Made by a program: the position numbers and the translations under genes
The notes under the pieces: model-generated
The model's input: only the letters and a program-made list of their open reading frames with translations
What the model was told of the DNA's origin: nothing
The model's database searches: none
Source of the DNA: Arthrobacter sp. SX1312
GTDB lineage: Bacteria > Actinomycetota > Actinomycetes > Actinomycetales > Micrococcaceae
Direction: 5' to 3'
Length of the DNA: 64,000 nt
Assembly: GCF_002929295.1 (NCBI RefSeq)
Contig: NZ_PJIM01000001.1
Coordinates: forward strand, 124,001-188,000
Shown here: in pieces, positions 53,312 through 61,333 of the stretch
How the letters are laid out: each line of letters opens with the position of its first letter
Position numbering within the stretch: position 1 is the stretch's first letter

Positions 53312-55126
53312 GTGAACACATCTTCAAGCCTGCCCGGCCACGCCCAGCGAACCCTTGCTGGGGTGTGCGCCGCACTGGCATTGGTCGCGTTCGTATCCCC
53401 TGTGTCTCCGGCAACGGCTATGACGACTGACTCTCCCGCCGCCAGTGATCCTGCATCTGCGTCGACCCCGACCTTGCTGAATGACCCTGTGGTTGGCGAG
53501 TACATCCGCTTCGACCCCGACATCGACTGGACCCGCTTCTGGGAGAAGATCTCCTACGAGTGGCTGCTCGACGGGCAACCAAACCCCGAAATGTCCGGAA
53601 ATCCCTGGTATCGGGTGCGCGCCGAGGACTCCGGACACCGCCTCTCGGCCCGCGTGACCCTCAAGGAGTACGGCGCGGACCCCGTCACCTACACAACGGC
53701 CGAGTCTGAACCGGTGCTGGGATCAATCAGCGGCTCCGTGCAGCACCCGACCGAGCCCATTTTGGGGAAGGTCCTGTCCGCTGTCGCTTCGGTCACCAGC
53801 GCGCCTGCCTTCTCCTCTGGATCGGAGCGAACCTTCATCTGGTCCCGCAACGGGACGCCGATCCCAGGCGCTGAGGCGGAGTCCTACACCGTCGCCGAAG
53901 CTGACCTGGGCGCCGAGCTCACCAGCACGGTGGTCGTGTCGGCCCCTGGGTACCGGAGCTGGAGCGAGACAACGACCTACGGCGTTGGATTTCGGGGTTA
54001 CCTGTCCCTGGCGGCTTCGCCCACTGTCACTTGGTCCGGCAACTCGACCTCGACGGTGCCGACCGGAACCGTCCTCAGAGCCTCGATGCCACCTGTTACC
54101 GGTACCGCGCCGGCCGGCCTCAGCTACACCTTCCAGTGGTTCGAGCGGACCTACGGTGAGCAGCTCATCCCCGGAGCCACCGGAGCGACGTACGTCCCCA
54201 CCGCCGAGACCGTCGGCAATCGCATCGGGGTGCGGGTGACGCCGACAGCTCCCAGCTACAAGGGCACAACGGGGACCACCGGCTTCTATGAGGGTCCCTA
54301 CGTCCAGGGCTCCTTCACCGGCCTCACCGCACCGACCATCAAGGGCACAGCCGCGGCGGGGCAGGTTCTCACCGCTGTGGCCGGCAGCGCTCCGACGCCC
54401 GCAGCCGAGACGGTGCAATACGAGTGGTATCGCGGGTCCACCAGGCTCACCTCGTGGGACACGAGTCCGACCTACCGTCTCACTGCTGCTGATGGCGGCT
54501 TCAAGATCACCGTCCGCGCCCGGTATCTGCGAACCGACTACGATGCTGCGACCACCGCACTCTCAGCTCCTGTCACGCCACCGGGATACTTCAGCATCCC
54601 CCAGGGCCCGAAGATCCGGGGAACAGCCGCTGTCGGCTACACACTGACGGCCGAGACGTGGACCGACCTGATCTCGCCCAAACCCTCGCAATCCACGTAC
54701 CAGTGGCTGCGCGACGGCAAGCCGATCACCGGAGCCGCCGGGCTAACATACCGCCTCACCGCGGCCGATCAGTGGCGCCAGATCACCTTCCGGCAAACTC
54801 ACACCAGGGCGAACTATGTCCCAGGTGTCTGGACCTCCGCCGCGGTCAAGCCTGTCGCCCTGTTCACCCGGCTGGTCAACCCTGTCGTGACTGGAAAGTA
54901 TGCGGTGGGCTCCACCCTGAAGGCCACAGTCGCCACCCCGTCCCCTACCCCGACCAGCACGAGCTGGCAGTGGCTGCGCAACGGCAAGCCGATCGCGCGT
55001 GCCACCGGCGCGACCTACAGGCTGACGACGTCGGACCGACGGGCGATGATCAGCGTGAAGGTCACCCTCCGGAAGTCTGCGTACCTCGACACAGCCCGGC
55101 ACTCAGCAAGTCGCTGGCTGCCGTAA
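53312..55126 (+). CDS. Secreted protein with tandem Ig-like repeats
   Basis: A 604-residue exported protein. GTG 53312 follows AGGGGAA and gives a signal peptide (RTLAGVCAALALVAFVSPVS, with ATA-like cleavage site). Six imperfect repeats of about 85 residues follow, each with a WxRNGxPIxGAT-like core (IWSRNGTPIPGAEAESYTV, QWLRDGKPITGAAGLTYRLT, QWLRNGKPIARATGATYRLT) and a TAADxGxxIxVxV strand. These are the Ig-like repeats found in actinobacterial wall and surface proteins. No anchor (LPXTG or membrane helix) is seen at the C-terminus, so the protein is probably secreted. Confidence 0.85.
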   Translation: MNTSSSLPGHAQRTLAGVCAALALVAFVSPVSPATAMTTDSPAASDPASASTPTLLNDPVVGEYIRFDPDIDWTRFWEKISYEWLLDGQPNPEMSGNPWYRVRAEDSGHRLSARVTLKEYGADPVTYTTAESEPVLGSISGSVQHPTEPILGKVLSAVASVTSAPAFSSGSERTFIWSRNGTPIPGAEAESYTVAEADLGAELTSTVVVSAPGYRSWSETTTYGVGFRGYLSLAASPTVTWSGNSTSTVPTGTVLRASMPPVTGTAPAGLSYTFQWFERTYGEQLIPGATGATYVPTAETVGNRIGVRVTPTAPSYKGTTGTTGFYEGPYVQGSFTGLTAPTIKGTAAAGQVLTAVAGSAPTPAAETVQYEWYRGSTRLTSWDTSPTYRLTAADGGFKITVRARYLRTDYDAATTALSAPVTPPGYFSIPQGPKIRGTAAVGYTLTAETWTDLISPKPSQSTYQWLRDGKPITGAAGLTYRLTAADQWRQITFRQTHTRANYVPGVWTSAAVKPVALFTRLVNPVVTGKYAVGSTLKATVATPSPTPTSTSWQWLRNGKPIARATGATYRLTTSDRRAMISVKVTLRKSAYLDTARHSASRWLP

Positions 55127-55351
55127 TCACGACGGTCACCACCGTGCCCGGGTAGCTCGAGGGGCACATCCGCACCACACCAACAACCGCGCGATTCACC
55201 TCAACGACGAACGGTTGAGCATCTTCCCGCGGACGATGAGTGAGTTCCTACCGATGCTCGGTGGAAGTGCGGGCAAGGAACTGTCCCATTCGGCGGAAGT
55301 TGATCACCTGCCAGACAATTAAGCCGAGGACCACTGCGCAGTCTCCGCGGC

Positions 55352-55546
55352 TCAGCCGACGGTGTAGTCCTTGCAGAAGTCCTTGAAGTCCTCGATGACG
55401 GCAGTGTCCTCACCGTTGGAGAACTCCTCACCGTCGATCTGGGCCAGGATGTGCTCAACAGTGGGCTTCACAGCGCCAACGCCGTCATTTGCCAGACTCT
55501 GGAGCGTGTCCATGACCTCTTCGTAGTTCTCCGCGTCGATCGGCAT
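55352..55546 (-). CDS. Small hypothetical protein (64 aa)
   Basis: A 64-residue acidic protein (MPIDAENYEEVMDTLQSLAN), helical by appearance, with a single Cys near the end (DFKDFCKDYTVG). It starts eight bases after the winged-helix gene, so it belongs to the three-gene run DHFR-like / regulator / small protein. No family is recognised. It could interact with the regulator; that is speculation. Confidence 0.55.
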   Translation of the reverse strand: MPIDAENYEEVMDTLQSLANDGVGAVKPTVEHILAQIDGEEFSNGEDTAVIEDFKDFCKDYTVG

Positions 55547-55554
55547 GTCGCCGT

Positions 55555-55893
55555 TTAGGGGAATGCGGTGAGTGTGTCGCGGTGTCGTGCGTATGCGGTT
55601 TGGCCGGTGGGGGTGATGGAGTATGTTGTGGTGCTGCCGCGGCCGCCTTCGCCGGTTCTGCGGATGGTGATGTAGCCGGCGTGGTTGAGTGCGCTCATGT
55701 GCCTGGACAGGTCGGAGTCGTTGAGTTGGAGTTGGTCGCGGAGGAACGCGAAGTCGCAGGAGGTACTCGCGGCGATCATGGCGATCGCAGCCAGGTGTTT
55801 GGGCTGATTCAGTGTCGGGTCGAGCCCGTTCAGGGGGATGTCATGCCAGGCGCTGCCGGACCTGTTGGGCCGCGGCGTGGTACGCCAGGACAA
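55555..55893 (-). CDS. Winged-helix transcriptional regulator
   Basis: A 112-residue single-domain winged-helix protein. Helix 2-3 are LAAIAMIAASTSCDFAFLRD and LNDSDLSRHMSALNHAGYITI, the wing is GEGGRGSTTTYSIT, and the domain ends in TPTGQTAYARHRDTL. This is the common PadR/MarR-like small regulator fold (HTH_27 type). The TTG at 55893 has GAGG about five bases before it. It lies six bases after the DHFR-family gene. Confidence 0.75.
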   Translation of the reverse strand: MSWRTTPRPNRSGSAWHDIPLNGLDPTLNQPKHLAAIAMIAASTSCDFAFLRDQLQLNDSDLSRHMSALNHAGYITIRRTGEGGRGSTTTYSITPTGQTAYARHRDTLTAFP

Positions 55894-55899
55894 GTCACC

Positions 55900-56469
55900 T
55901 CACGCCGTTACCGGCGTGGGCCGGTAGCGCAGGGCTACTGCCCCCGACCGGAACTCATGGCGATGCACGAGCTCGAGCTGGACGCGCTCGCGCAGACCGG
56001 CGAGCAACGTCGGCCCGTGTCCGGCAAGGACGGGATGCACCAGGAACTCGTACTCGTCGATCAGTCCCAGATCTGCCAACGCGAGGGGGAGCGTCACGCC
56101 CCCCACCCACAGGCTCTCGCCCGACTCCTGCTTGAGCCGCTGAACCGCTGGCCCCAGGTCGCCCTGCACCAGCTCGGCATTCCAATCGACCCCGCTCAGT
56201 GTGCTCGACACGACGTGCTTCTTCGCCCCATGGATGGCCTCGGCGAACGGGACCTGCCACTCACCCATCCACTCAGGCCAGATGCCCGCGGCCGGCTGCC
56301 GCCACGCAGACTCCATCATCTCGTAGGTCACCCGGCCGAAGAGCAGAGCGTCGGCTCGCTCCATCTCAGCGGTCCAGTAACCCATCGACTCCTCGTCGGG
56401 AGGGAGCCCCGCCTCGTGATGACAGCAGCCGTCGAGCGTGACGTTGATTGAGTATCGAAGGTGTCTCAT
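55900..56469 (-). CDS. Dihydrofolate-reductase-family (RibD-C) protein
   Basis: A 189-residue protein of the RibD C-terminal/DHFR-like family. Strand 1 reads LRYSINVTLDGCCHHEAG, then LLFGRVTYEMMESAW and HVVSSTLSGVDW, with the cofactor motif LWVGGVTLPLALADLGLIDEY. These proteins are common in Actinobacteria and their substrates are not known. ATG 56469 has GGGGGT seven bases before it. It heads the run with the winged-helix protein and the 64-residue protein. Confidence 0.85.
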   Translation of the reverse strand: MRHLRYSINVTLDGCCHHEAGLPPDEESMGYWTAEMERADALLFGRVTYEMMESAWRQPAAGIWPEWMGEWQVPFAEAIHGAKKHVVSSTLSGVDWNAELVQGDLGPAVQRLKQESGESLWVGGVTLPLALADLGLIDEYEFLVHPVLAGHGPTLLAGLRERVQLELVHRHEFRSGAVALRYRPTPVTA

Positions 56470-56763
56470 CCCGTTACCCCCCTGATACGCGCAGCGCGTT
56501 TCCACGGGACAGTACTCAAACTACATTCGGCGAGCAACTGTCGCCCTGAGGATCCCGTACCGGAATGGGCGGTGGTGACCGACTGCTGACGATGAGCAGT
56601 CCTTCCGCGCCCGGTACCTCGAGCTGCGGGCGGCCCTCTTCGGGCACTGACGGAATCGGCTGACGGCCTGGAACCTGACCGCTATCCGATCCGCGTTCTG
56701 CAGCGGCTTAGGTACCATCTGACGAGCGGAAGTCGTTCAGTGCCGACATCGACGAGGACGTTG

Positions 56764-57336
56764 ATGGGCGAAGTCGCTTGGGGTTTCACTTGTTCACTCG
56801 ACGGCTTCATTGCGGGCCCTGAGCATGACGTGAGCTGGTTGGCTGCTGCGGAGCCATTGGCCGAGGGTGTCACCGAGCGCCTGGCCGGGGCAGTCGCCGT
56901 CGGCATCGCCGGCAGGAACGGCTACGACGCCGCGCAAGCCCAACGCGACGAGCGGGACGAGATGACCTTCGAGGCGTAGGGTGGCGCATGGTCGGGAACC
57001 GAGATCATCCTTACTCACCGACCTCACGAGATAGCCGACGATCCTTCGATCGTCGCGATGAACTGTGACATGGGTGAGGCGATAGAGCGCGCTCAGCAGA
57101 TCGCCGGTGACCGGGACATACAGATCATCAGCGCGGACATCGCCCGCCAGGCCGTGGAGCACACCCTCATCGATGAGCTGCAGGTCTTCGTCGCCCCGGT
57201 GTTCCTCGGTGATGGCACCCGTATCTTCGATGTACCTGGCGGACACCGGTATGACTGGGAACTCGCGGGAATGTACGAGGGCGCCGAACGCAGCTTCGGC
57301 CGGACATATCGCCCACGAGGTCACCGCACGAGCTAG
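56764..57336 (+). pseudogene. DHFR-family (RibD-C) gene interrupted by an in-frame amber codon
   Basis: The frame starts at ATG 56764 with GAGG six bases before and gives EVAWGFTCSLDGFIAGPEHD, a DHFR-type N-terminus. A TAG at 56977-56979 stops it after 71 residues. Beyond, the same frame continues without shift: GGAWSGTEIILTHRP, ISADIARQAVEHTLIDELQ and APVFLGDGTRIFD, then a stop at 57336. Everything is in one frame, so a single base change (for instance CAG to TAG) is sufficient. The stop may be real or a sequencing error. It is divergent from and unrelated in sequence to the neighbouring DHFR gene except by family. Confidence 0.8.
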
Positions 57337-57535
57337 CGACCACCCAGTACATCTCGTCAACCTTGAGCAACCGAGTTCCAACGAGGCGCCCGGTCGCAGT
57401 GCGACCGGCCACAAGCGGATGCACGCGCGGAGTCTGCGGCACGGACACGGTGGTGACGCGCGCAGTGGACCTGCGGCGCCACGTCAGTATCAAGAGTCTG
57501 GTTCCGGGAGGGCTTTGGCCTACGAGATGGGCGGG

Positions 57536-58312
57536 TTAATCGCCGGTGGGACCATCAGTGGCCAGCAGTTCGAGGGCGCGAATTGTCTGTTGGAGGCCGA
57601 AGGCGTACGCATGGTGCGGATCGTGCGCGCTGCCGTGGGCAGCGCCGGCCGCGCTCCCCACGCGCGAGGCGAGGGGGTAAGACTTGTCGTTGACGTTATG
57701 TGCCAGGAGAGGCCCGGCTTCATCCCACCATTCCTGGTCGGTGCCGCCCGCTCGCGATGTGTCACGCGCGCTGTGGATGTCGCGAGCAGCGTTGCGCACG
57801 AAACTCAACAGGAACGTAAGAGCATCGTCCGTCGCAAGGTCACCTAGGCCTGAGCCGTCAAAGGCGGAAAGTTCGTACTCGTACTTGGCCATTTGGCCCG
57901 GCCCCAGTGGAGGGCGCAGCGTGGATAAGTGAGCTGCCCAGGAGTGCCGCTTGTACAGGTCAAAGTTGCTCGCGGCCACGGCGCGCACCCTGACCTGCCA
58001 TGGCGCCGTCTCGAATGGCGGGCGGGGCATTTTCAGATAGGCGTCGTCGAGGATCATATCCAGCAGCTCGGCGCGACCGGGGATGTAGGTGTAGAGGCTC
58101 ATCGGCCGAATGTTCAGCCGCTCGGCGAGGCGGCGCATCGTCAATGCGGTGAGGCCGTGTTCGTCGGCGAGGGACGTCGCAGCTTCCACGATTGTGTTGA
58201 ACTCGAGTCCCCGTCGGGGACCGCGGCGGGGACTCGAGTCTGGAGGAAGATGCTCGCGCCAAAGGAGTTGCAACGTCGCCGCCGGGTTGCCGGAGCTGGT
58301 GACGTCGTTCAT
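57536..58312 (-). CDS. TetR-family transcriptional regulator
   Basis: A 258-residue TetR-type repressor. The HTH is ALTMRRLAERLNIRPMSLYTYIPGRAELL and the C-terminal ligand domain resembles TetR_C. The ATG at 58312 follows AGGAGG by seven bases. Upstream residues in the open frame are not part of the protein. It is 32 bases downstream of the NTF2-like gene and probably autoregulates the pair through the palindrome at 58807-58817. Confidence 0.85.
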   Translation of the reverse strand: MNDVTSSGNPAATLQLLWREHLPPDSSPRRGPRRGLEFNTIVEAATSLADEHGLTALTMRRLAERLNIRPMSLYTYIPGRAELLDMILDDAYLKMPRPPFETAPWQVRVRAVAASNFDLYKRHSWAAHLSTLRPPLGPGQMAKYEYELSAFDGSGLGDLATDDALTFLLSFVRNAARDIHSARDTSRAGGTDQEWWDEAGPLLAHNVNDKSYPLASRVGSAAGAAHGSAHDPHHAYAFGLQQTIRALELLATDGPTGD

Positions 58313-58344
58313 GTAGTCATCCTCCTGTTTCCCGCGGCCCCGTG

Positions 58345-58776
58345 TCACATCTGGTCGTGCCAACCTCCGGCTACCATCGTCTGGAACTTCCATCCATCGG
58401 GTGTTCGAACGAGCAGGTCGCCATATCGCATCTGCGTCTCAACGCCTCCGACGACGAACGATGCATCCGTGACGACGAAGCACAGCGCGGGCGAGATGAA
58501 GGTGGGATGCCGATTCGACTTCATCTCCGCCCCTTCAGAGCCTTCCAGCACCTGCCGCATCTGCTCGATGTACGTCATGCGATCGCAAGAACGGGTCACA
58601 GCACGACCCGTCGCATCGTCAGACACCTCGTTCAGCGGGAACGAAGCCAGGTCAGCCATGCCTTCCACATCGCCAACCTGAACAAGCGCGTCGTACTGTG
58701 CGAACCAATCCAGAATCTCCTGGGTGGCGGCGGGGGACGCCGAAGCGCCGGCTGCGGCTGATGTCGTGTCATTCAT
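58345..58776 (-). CDS. SnoaL/NTF2-like protein
   Basis: A 143-residue NTF2-fold protein with an N-terminal Ala-rich segment then EILDWFAQYDALVQVGDVEG, the typical helical start of SnoaL-like proteins, and end-strands SFVVGGVETQMRYGDLLVR and TPDGWKFQTMVAGGW. Such proteins are isomerases, dehydratases or binding proteins; no substrate can be named. It is the first gene of the pair with TetR. Confidence 0.8.
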   Translation of the reverse strand: MNDTTSAAAGASASPAATQEILDWFAQYDALVQVGDVEGMADLASFPLNEVSDDATGRAVTRSCDRMTYIEQMRQVLEGSEGAEMKSNRHPTFISPALCFVVTDASFVVGGVETQMRYGDLLVRTPDGWKFQTMVAGGWHDQM

Positions 58777-58806
58777 TCGAGTCTCCGATCTCGTATCCTT
58801 AATACC

Positions 58807-58817
58807 GTACGGCGTAC
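58807..58817. promoter_or_regulatory. Palindromic TetR operator candidate
   Basis: GTACGGCGTAC has perfect 5-base arms GTACG/CGTAC around one base. It lies 30 bases upstream of the NTF2-like start, next to TATTAA on the minus strand, which could be its -10. The position and the GTAC core agree with TetR-type operators. Confidence 0.5.
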
Positions 58818-58894
58818 TGAGATTAATCTTTTTTGCGAATGCGCGCGCTAGATGTTGCGGGTCAGGAGGTTATTGACACGTGGGCGGGCCACTT

Positions 58895-59632
58895 CTATCT
58901 GTGTGCCTGCCTATCGATGATGTCGGCCAGGATGGCTCCGGAGCGGAGCAGAGCGAGTGCGCGTTGGGCGATGGCCTGGAGCCGGGCGTCCAGAGCGGCG
59001 AGTGAACTGGCAACATCGGCGAGTTCGCGAACTGCGGTGATCGCCGTCTGGACATCGAGGATTCGGTAACCACCAGCACGGAGGGCGGCGGTGATACGCG
59101 CTTCCCGGATCGCGCGGACTGGGTACCGCCGTGCGGTTCCAGCCGCAGTAGTAACTCGCTCCGGCTCGACCAGGCCAACGCTCTCCCAGAAGCGGAGCGT
59201 CGATGCCCTGACGCCGAGAGCTCGCGTCAGTTCGGTGATGGTCATGGAGTCGCCCTCCACGGGAGCGTCGTCGGTGGTCGCCTCGGCGCTAATGGACTCC
59301 AGTGCGGATCTTGCTGCAAGTGTCTTCTCACGCTCCTGGTTGAGCCGGGCGTGGAATTCGCTCACCAGCGCTACAGCTTGGTCAAGTGGGTCGATGCGGA
59401 TCTGCCTCATGGCGCGTCGCGCCTCAACAGGTCCAACTGCGTGGGCGAGGTCGCGGTAGGCGCGCAGACCCTGCAGATGATCCGGAGAAAATTGTCGATA
59501 CCCACTGCGATCCCTAACCGCCGGTGGGATCACACCAAGTGCTTCCAGATCGCGCACTTGCTGGACGGAGTACCCCGCTGCTGCTGCGATGGCGGCTGTG
59601 TTCATCAATGGCGATGCTTCGCTTGTTCGCAT
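58895..59632 (-). CDS. MerR-family regulator with two HTH domains
   Basis: A 245-residue protein with two complete MerR-type helix-turn-helix domains. The first is AAIAAAAGYSVQQVRDLEALGV with RDRSGYRQFS (about residues 10-75). The second is MTITELTRALGVRASTLRFW with VGLVEPERV and AAGTARRYPV (about residues 120-190). The usual C-terminal metal or ligand cysteines are missing. ATG 59632 follows GGAGGG by six bases. It is divergent from DUF6194; a palindrome lies between the genes. Most MerR proteins have a single HTH domain. Confidence 0.85.
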   Translation of the reverse strand: MRTSEASPLMNTAAIAAAAGYSVQQVRDLEALGVIPPAVRDRSGYRQFSPDHLQGLRAYRDLAHAVGPVEARRAMRQIRIDPLDQAVALVSEFHARLNQEREKTLAARSALESISAEATTDDAPVEGDSMTITELTRALGVRASTLRFWESVGLVEPERVTTAAGTARRYPVRAIREARITAALRAGGYRILDVQTAITAVRELADVASSLAALDARLQAIAQRALALLRSGAILADIIDRQAHR

Positions 59633-59650
59633 ACAACCCTCCATAAGCAC

Positions 59651-59668
59651 TTCAAGCACATGCTTGAA
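59651..59668. promoter_or_regulatory. Perfect 8-bp palindrome between MerR and DUF6194 genes
   Basis: TTCAAGCA-CA-TGCTTGAA has two 8-base arms around a 2-base centre. It ends two bases before the DUF6194 ATG at 59671 and starts 19 bases from the MerR start at 59632. It is likely to be the operator of the double-HTH MerR protein. Confidence 0.65.
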
Positions 59669-59670
59669 CT

Positions 59671-60174
59671 ATGACTATGGACCAACTGTTAAAGAGAATC
59701 CGATCATTCGACGGGGTGCTCGAACTTGCCCCCAGCGAGGGCAGTGAATTTCCGGAGATCGCCTGGGGGGACTACTTCTTCTACTACGCACCCGACGGCC
59801 AAGTACTGGCACGTCAGCAGCCCTACGCCACGATCCTGACGAAGAACTACCCCGACGAGGCGATGTCCAACCTTGACGAGCCGGAGCGCTGGCGACTAAA
59901 TATTCACGTCGGTGCCACCATGTTCGTCGAACTGACCGGGGAGACCCCCCGGTCCCCAGCACGATCGTGGGACTATGCGGCAACCGACGTGATCGTTCCG
60001 CACCCTGTGTACCGCCAGCAGGGCTGGGTGTCGATCATCAACCCCAGCGTGAACACCAGCACGGTGTCTATTCGTCTTTTGCGTCAGGCGCACGAGGCCG
60101 CCCATCACCGAGCTGAGCACCGACGCCCCCACGAGCGGGCCGGAGGCGAGCCTGGGGCAGGTGATAGTCGATGA
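59671..60174 (+). CDS. DUF6194 family protein
   Basis: A protein of 165-167 residues in the DUF6194 group. The core includes FDGVLELAPSEGSEFPEIAW, ERWRLNIHVGATMFVELTG and DVIVPHPVYRQQGWVSIINP. It has no signal peptide. Starts at 59671 and 59677 are both possible; no ribosome-binding site is present and the palindrome abuts, so the mRNA may be leaderless. The last 25 residues are basic, and the stop overlaps the transposase start, so the C-terminus may have been changed by the insertion. Function unknown; these proteins often pair with MerR regulators. Confidence 0.75.
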   Translation: MTMDQLLKRIRSFDGVLELAPSEGSEFPEIAWGDYFFYYAPDGQVLARQQPYATILTKNYPDEAMSNLDEPERWRLNIHVGATMFVELTGETPRSPARSWDYAATDVIVPHPVYRQQGWVSIINPSVNTSTVSIRLLRQAHEAAHHRAEHRRPHERAGGEPGAGDSR

Positions 60175-61183
60175 CTCACCGGAACGCGCCGCTCTCCGTT
60201 GAAGGGAGGCGGCGGCTTGCCGAGCGATGTCAGACACGTCCCATCGCGCACGTCGCCCAGGAAATGGGCATTTCGCGGGCGTGCGCATCGAAGTGGGTGA
60301 ACCGGTGGCGCAAATTCGGGGAGGTTGGGTTAGAGGACCGATCCTCAACGCCGCGTTATCAGTCGACCGCGACGCAGCAGGACATCGTCCGACAAATCGA
60401 GAAGATGCGGCGCGAGTACAAGTGGTCAGCATCCCGGATCACGTTCGAGCTCAACGGCACTGGGATCACGAGCAGCCGCCGCACCGCGAGTCGACTCCTG
60501 GCCCAGCTCGGGCTGAACGGCCGCCGATTCATTGATCCCAACGGCGACTCCAATCGCACACCCCAAGTGATCCTCGCGAAACGACCCGGCCACATGATGC
60601 ACGTCGATGTGAAGAACGTTGGTCGCATCCCCGACGGCGGCGGGTGGCGCGCCCACGGCCGCGACTCCGACCAAGCCCGCACCGCAGCACGAACCAAGAT
60701 CAACAGAGGAAGACGCGGATACGTGTACCTGCACTCAGCAGTAGATGGCTACACCCGTATGGCTTACACGGAGCCACTGCCGGACGAAAAAGCCGCGACA
60801 GCGATCGCGTTCGTCCATCGGGCACGGGTCTGGTTCGCCGTACACGGCATCACCCACATCGAGAGGATCGTCACCGACAACGGTGCGTGCTACCGGGCCG
60901 ATGCGTTCACAAAATCCCTGCTCGGGTCGCTGCACAAGCGCACAAGCGCACCAAGCCCTACACTCCCAAGCACAACGGCAAGGTCGAACGGTACAACCGG
61001 ATCATCGCCGAGGAGTTCCTCTACTCGCGCACTTGGATTAGCGAAGCCGAACGCTCAGCAGCCATCGCCGTGTGGAACGTGCACTACAACAACTACCATC
61101 GACCCCACAGCGCTGCCAAAGGCAAGCCTCCTGCTTCACGCGCTCCGGAACACGTAACCAACGTCATGGCCTCATACAGCTAG
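60171..61183 (+). pseudogene. IS481-family transposase, frameshifted by an 8-bp tandem duplication
   Basis: An IS481-type DDE transposase. The N-terminal HTH is VAQEMGISRACASKWVNRWR, the catalytic Asp residues are in HMMHVDVKN and ERIVTDNGACYR, and the Glu is in NGKVERYNRIIAEE. CACAAGCG is repeated at 60933-60940 and 60941-60948, which shifts the frame after FTKSLLGS; with one copy removed the protein is continuous to MASYS at 61183. The enzyme is therefore inactive as read. Element ends could not be identified by eye. Confidence 0.88.
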
Positions 61184-61319
61184 AGGCAGCTTCGTCGGAA
61201 CTTCGAAGACCCAGCCACGAGGACTCCACCCTGCCCCTCCGGACATGGAATCGGCGCAACCAGCGGATACCTCGACGTGCTGATGGGGTCCGGGTAACAG
61301 GCCGCCCGGCCTGCCTCGG

Positions 61320-61325
61320 TAGGCT
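61320..61325 (+). promoter_or_regulatory. Probable -10 box before the HNH nuclease gene
   Basis: TAGGCT fits TAnnnT and ends eight bases before ATG 61334. No ribosome-binding site is visible, so the mRNA may be leaderless. Confidence 0.35.
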
Positions 61326-61333
61326 TGACGGCG

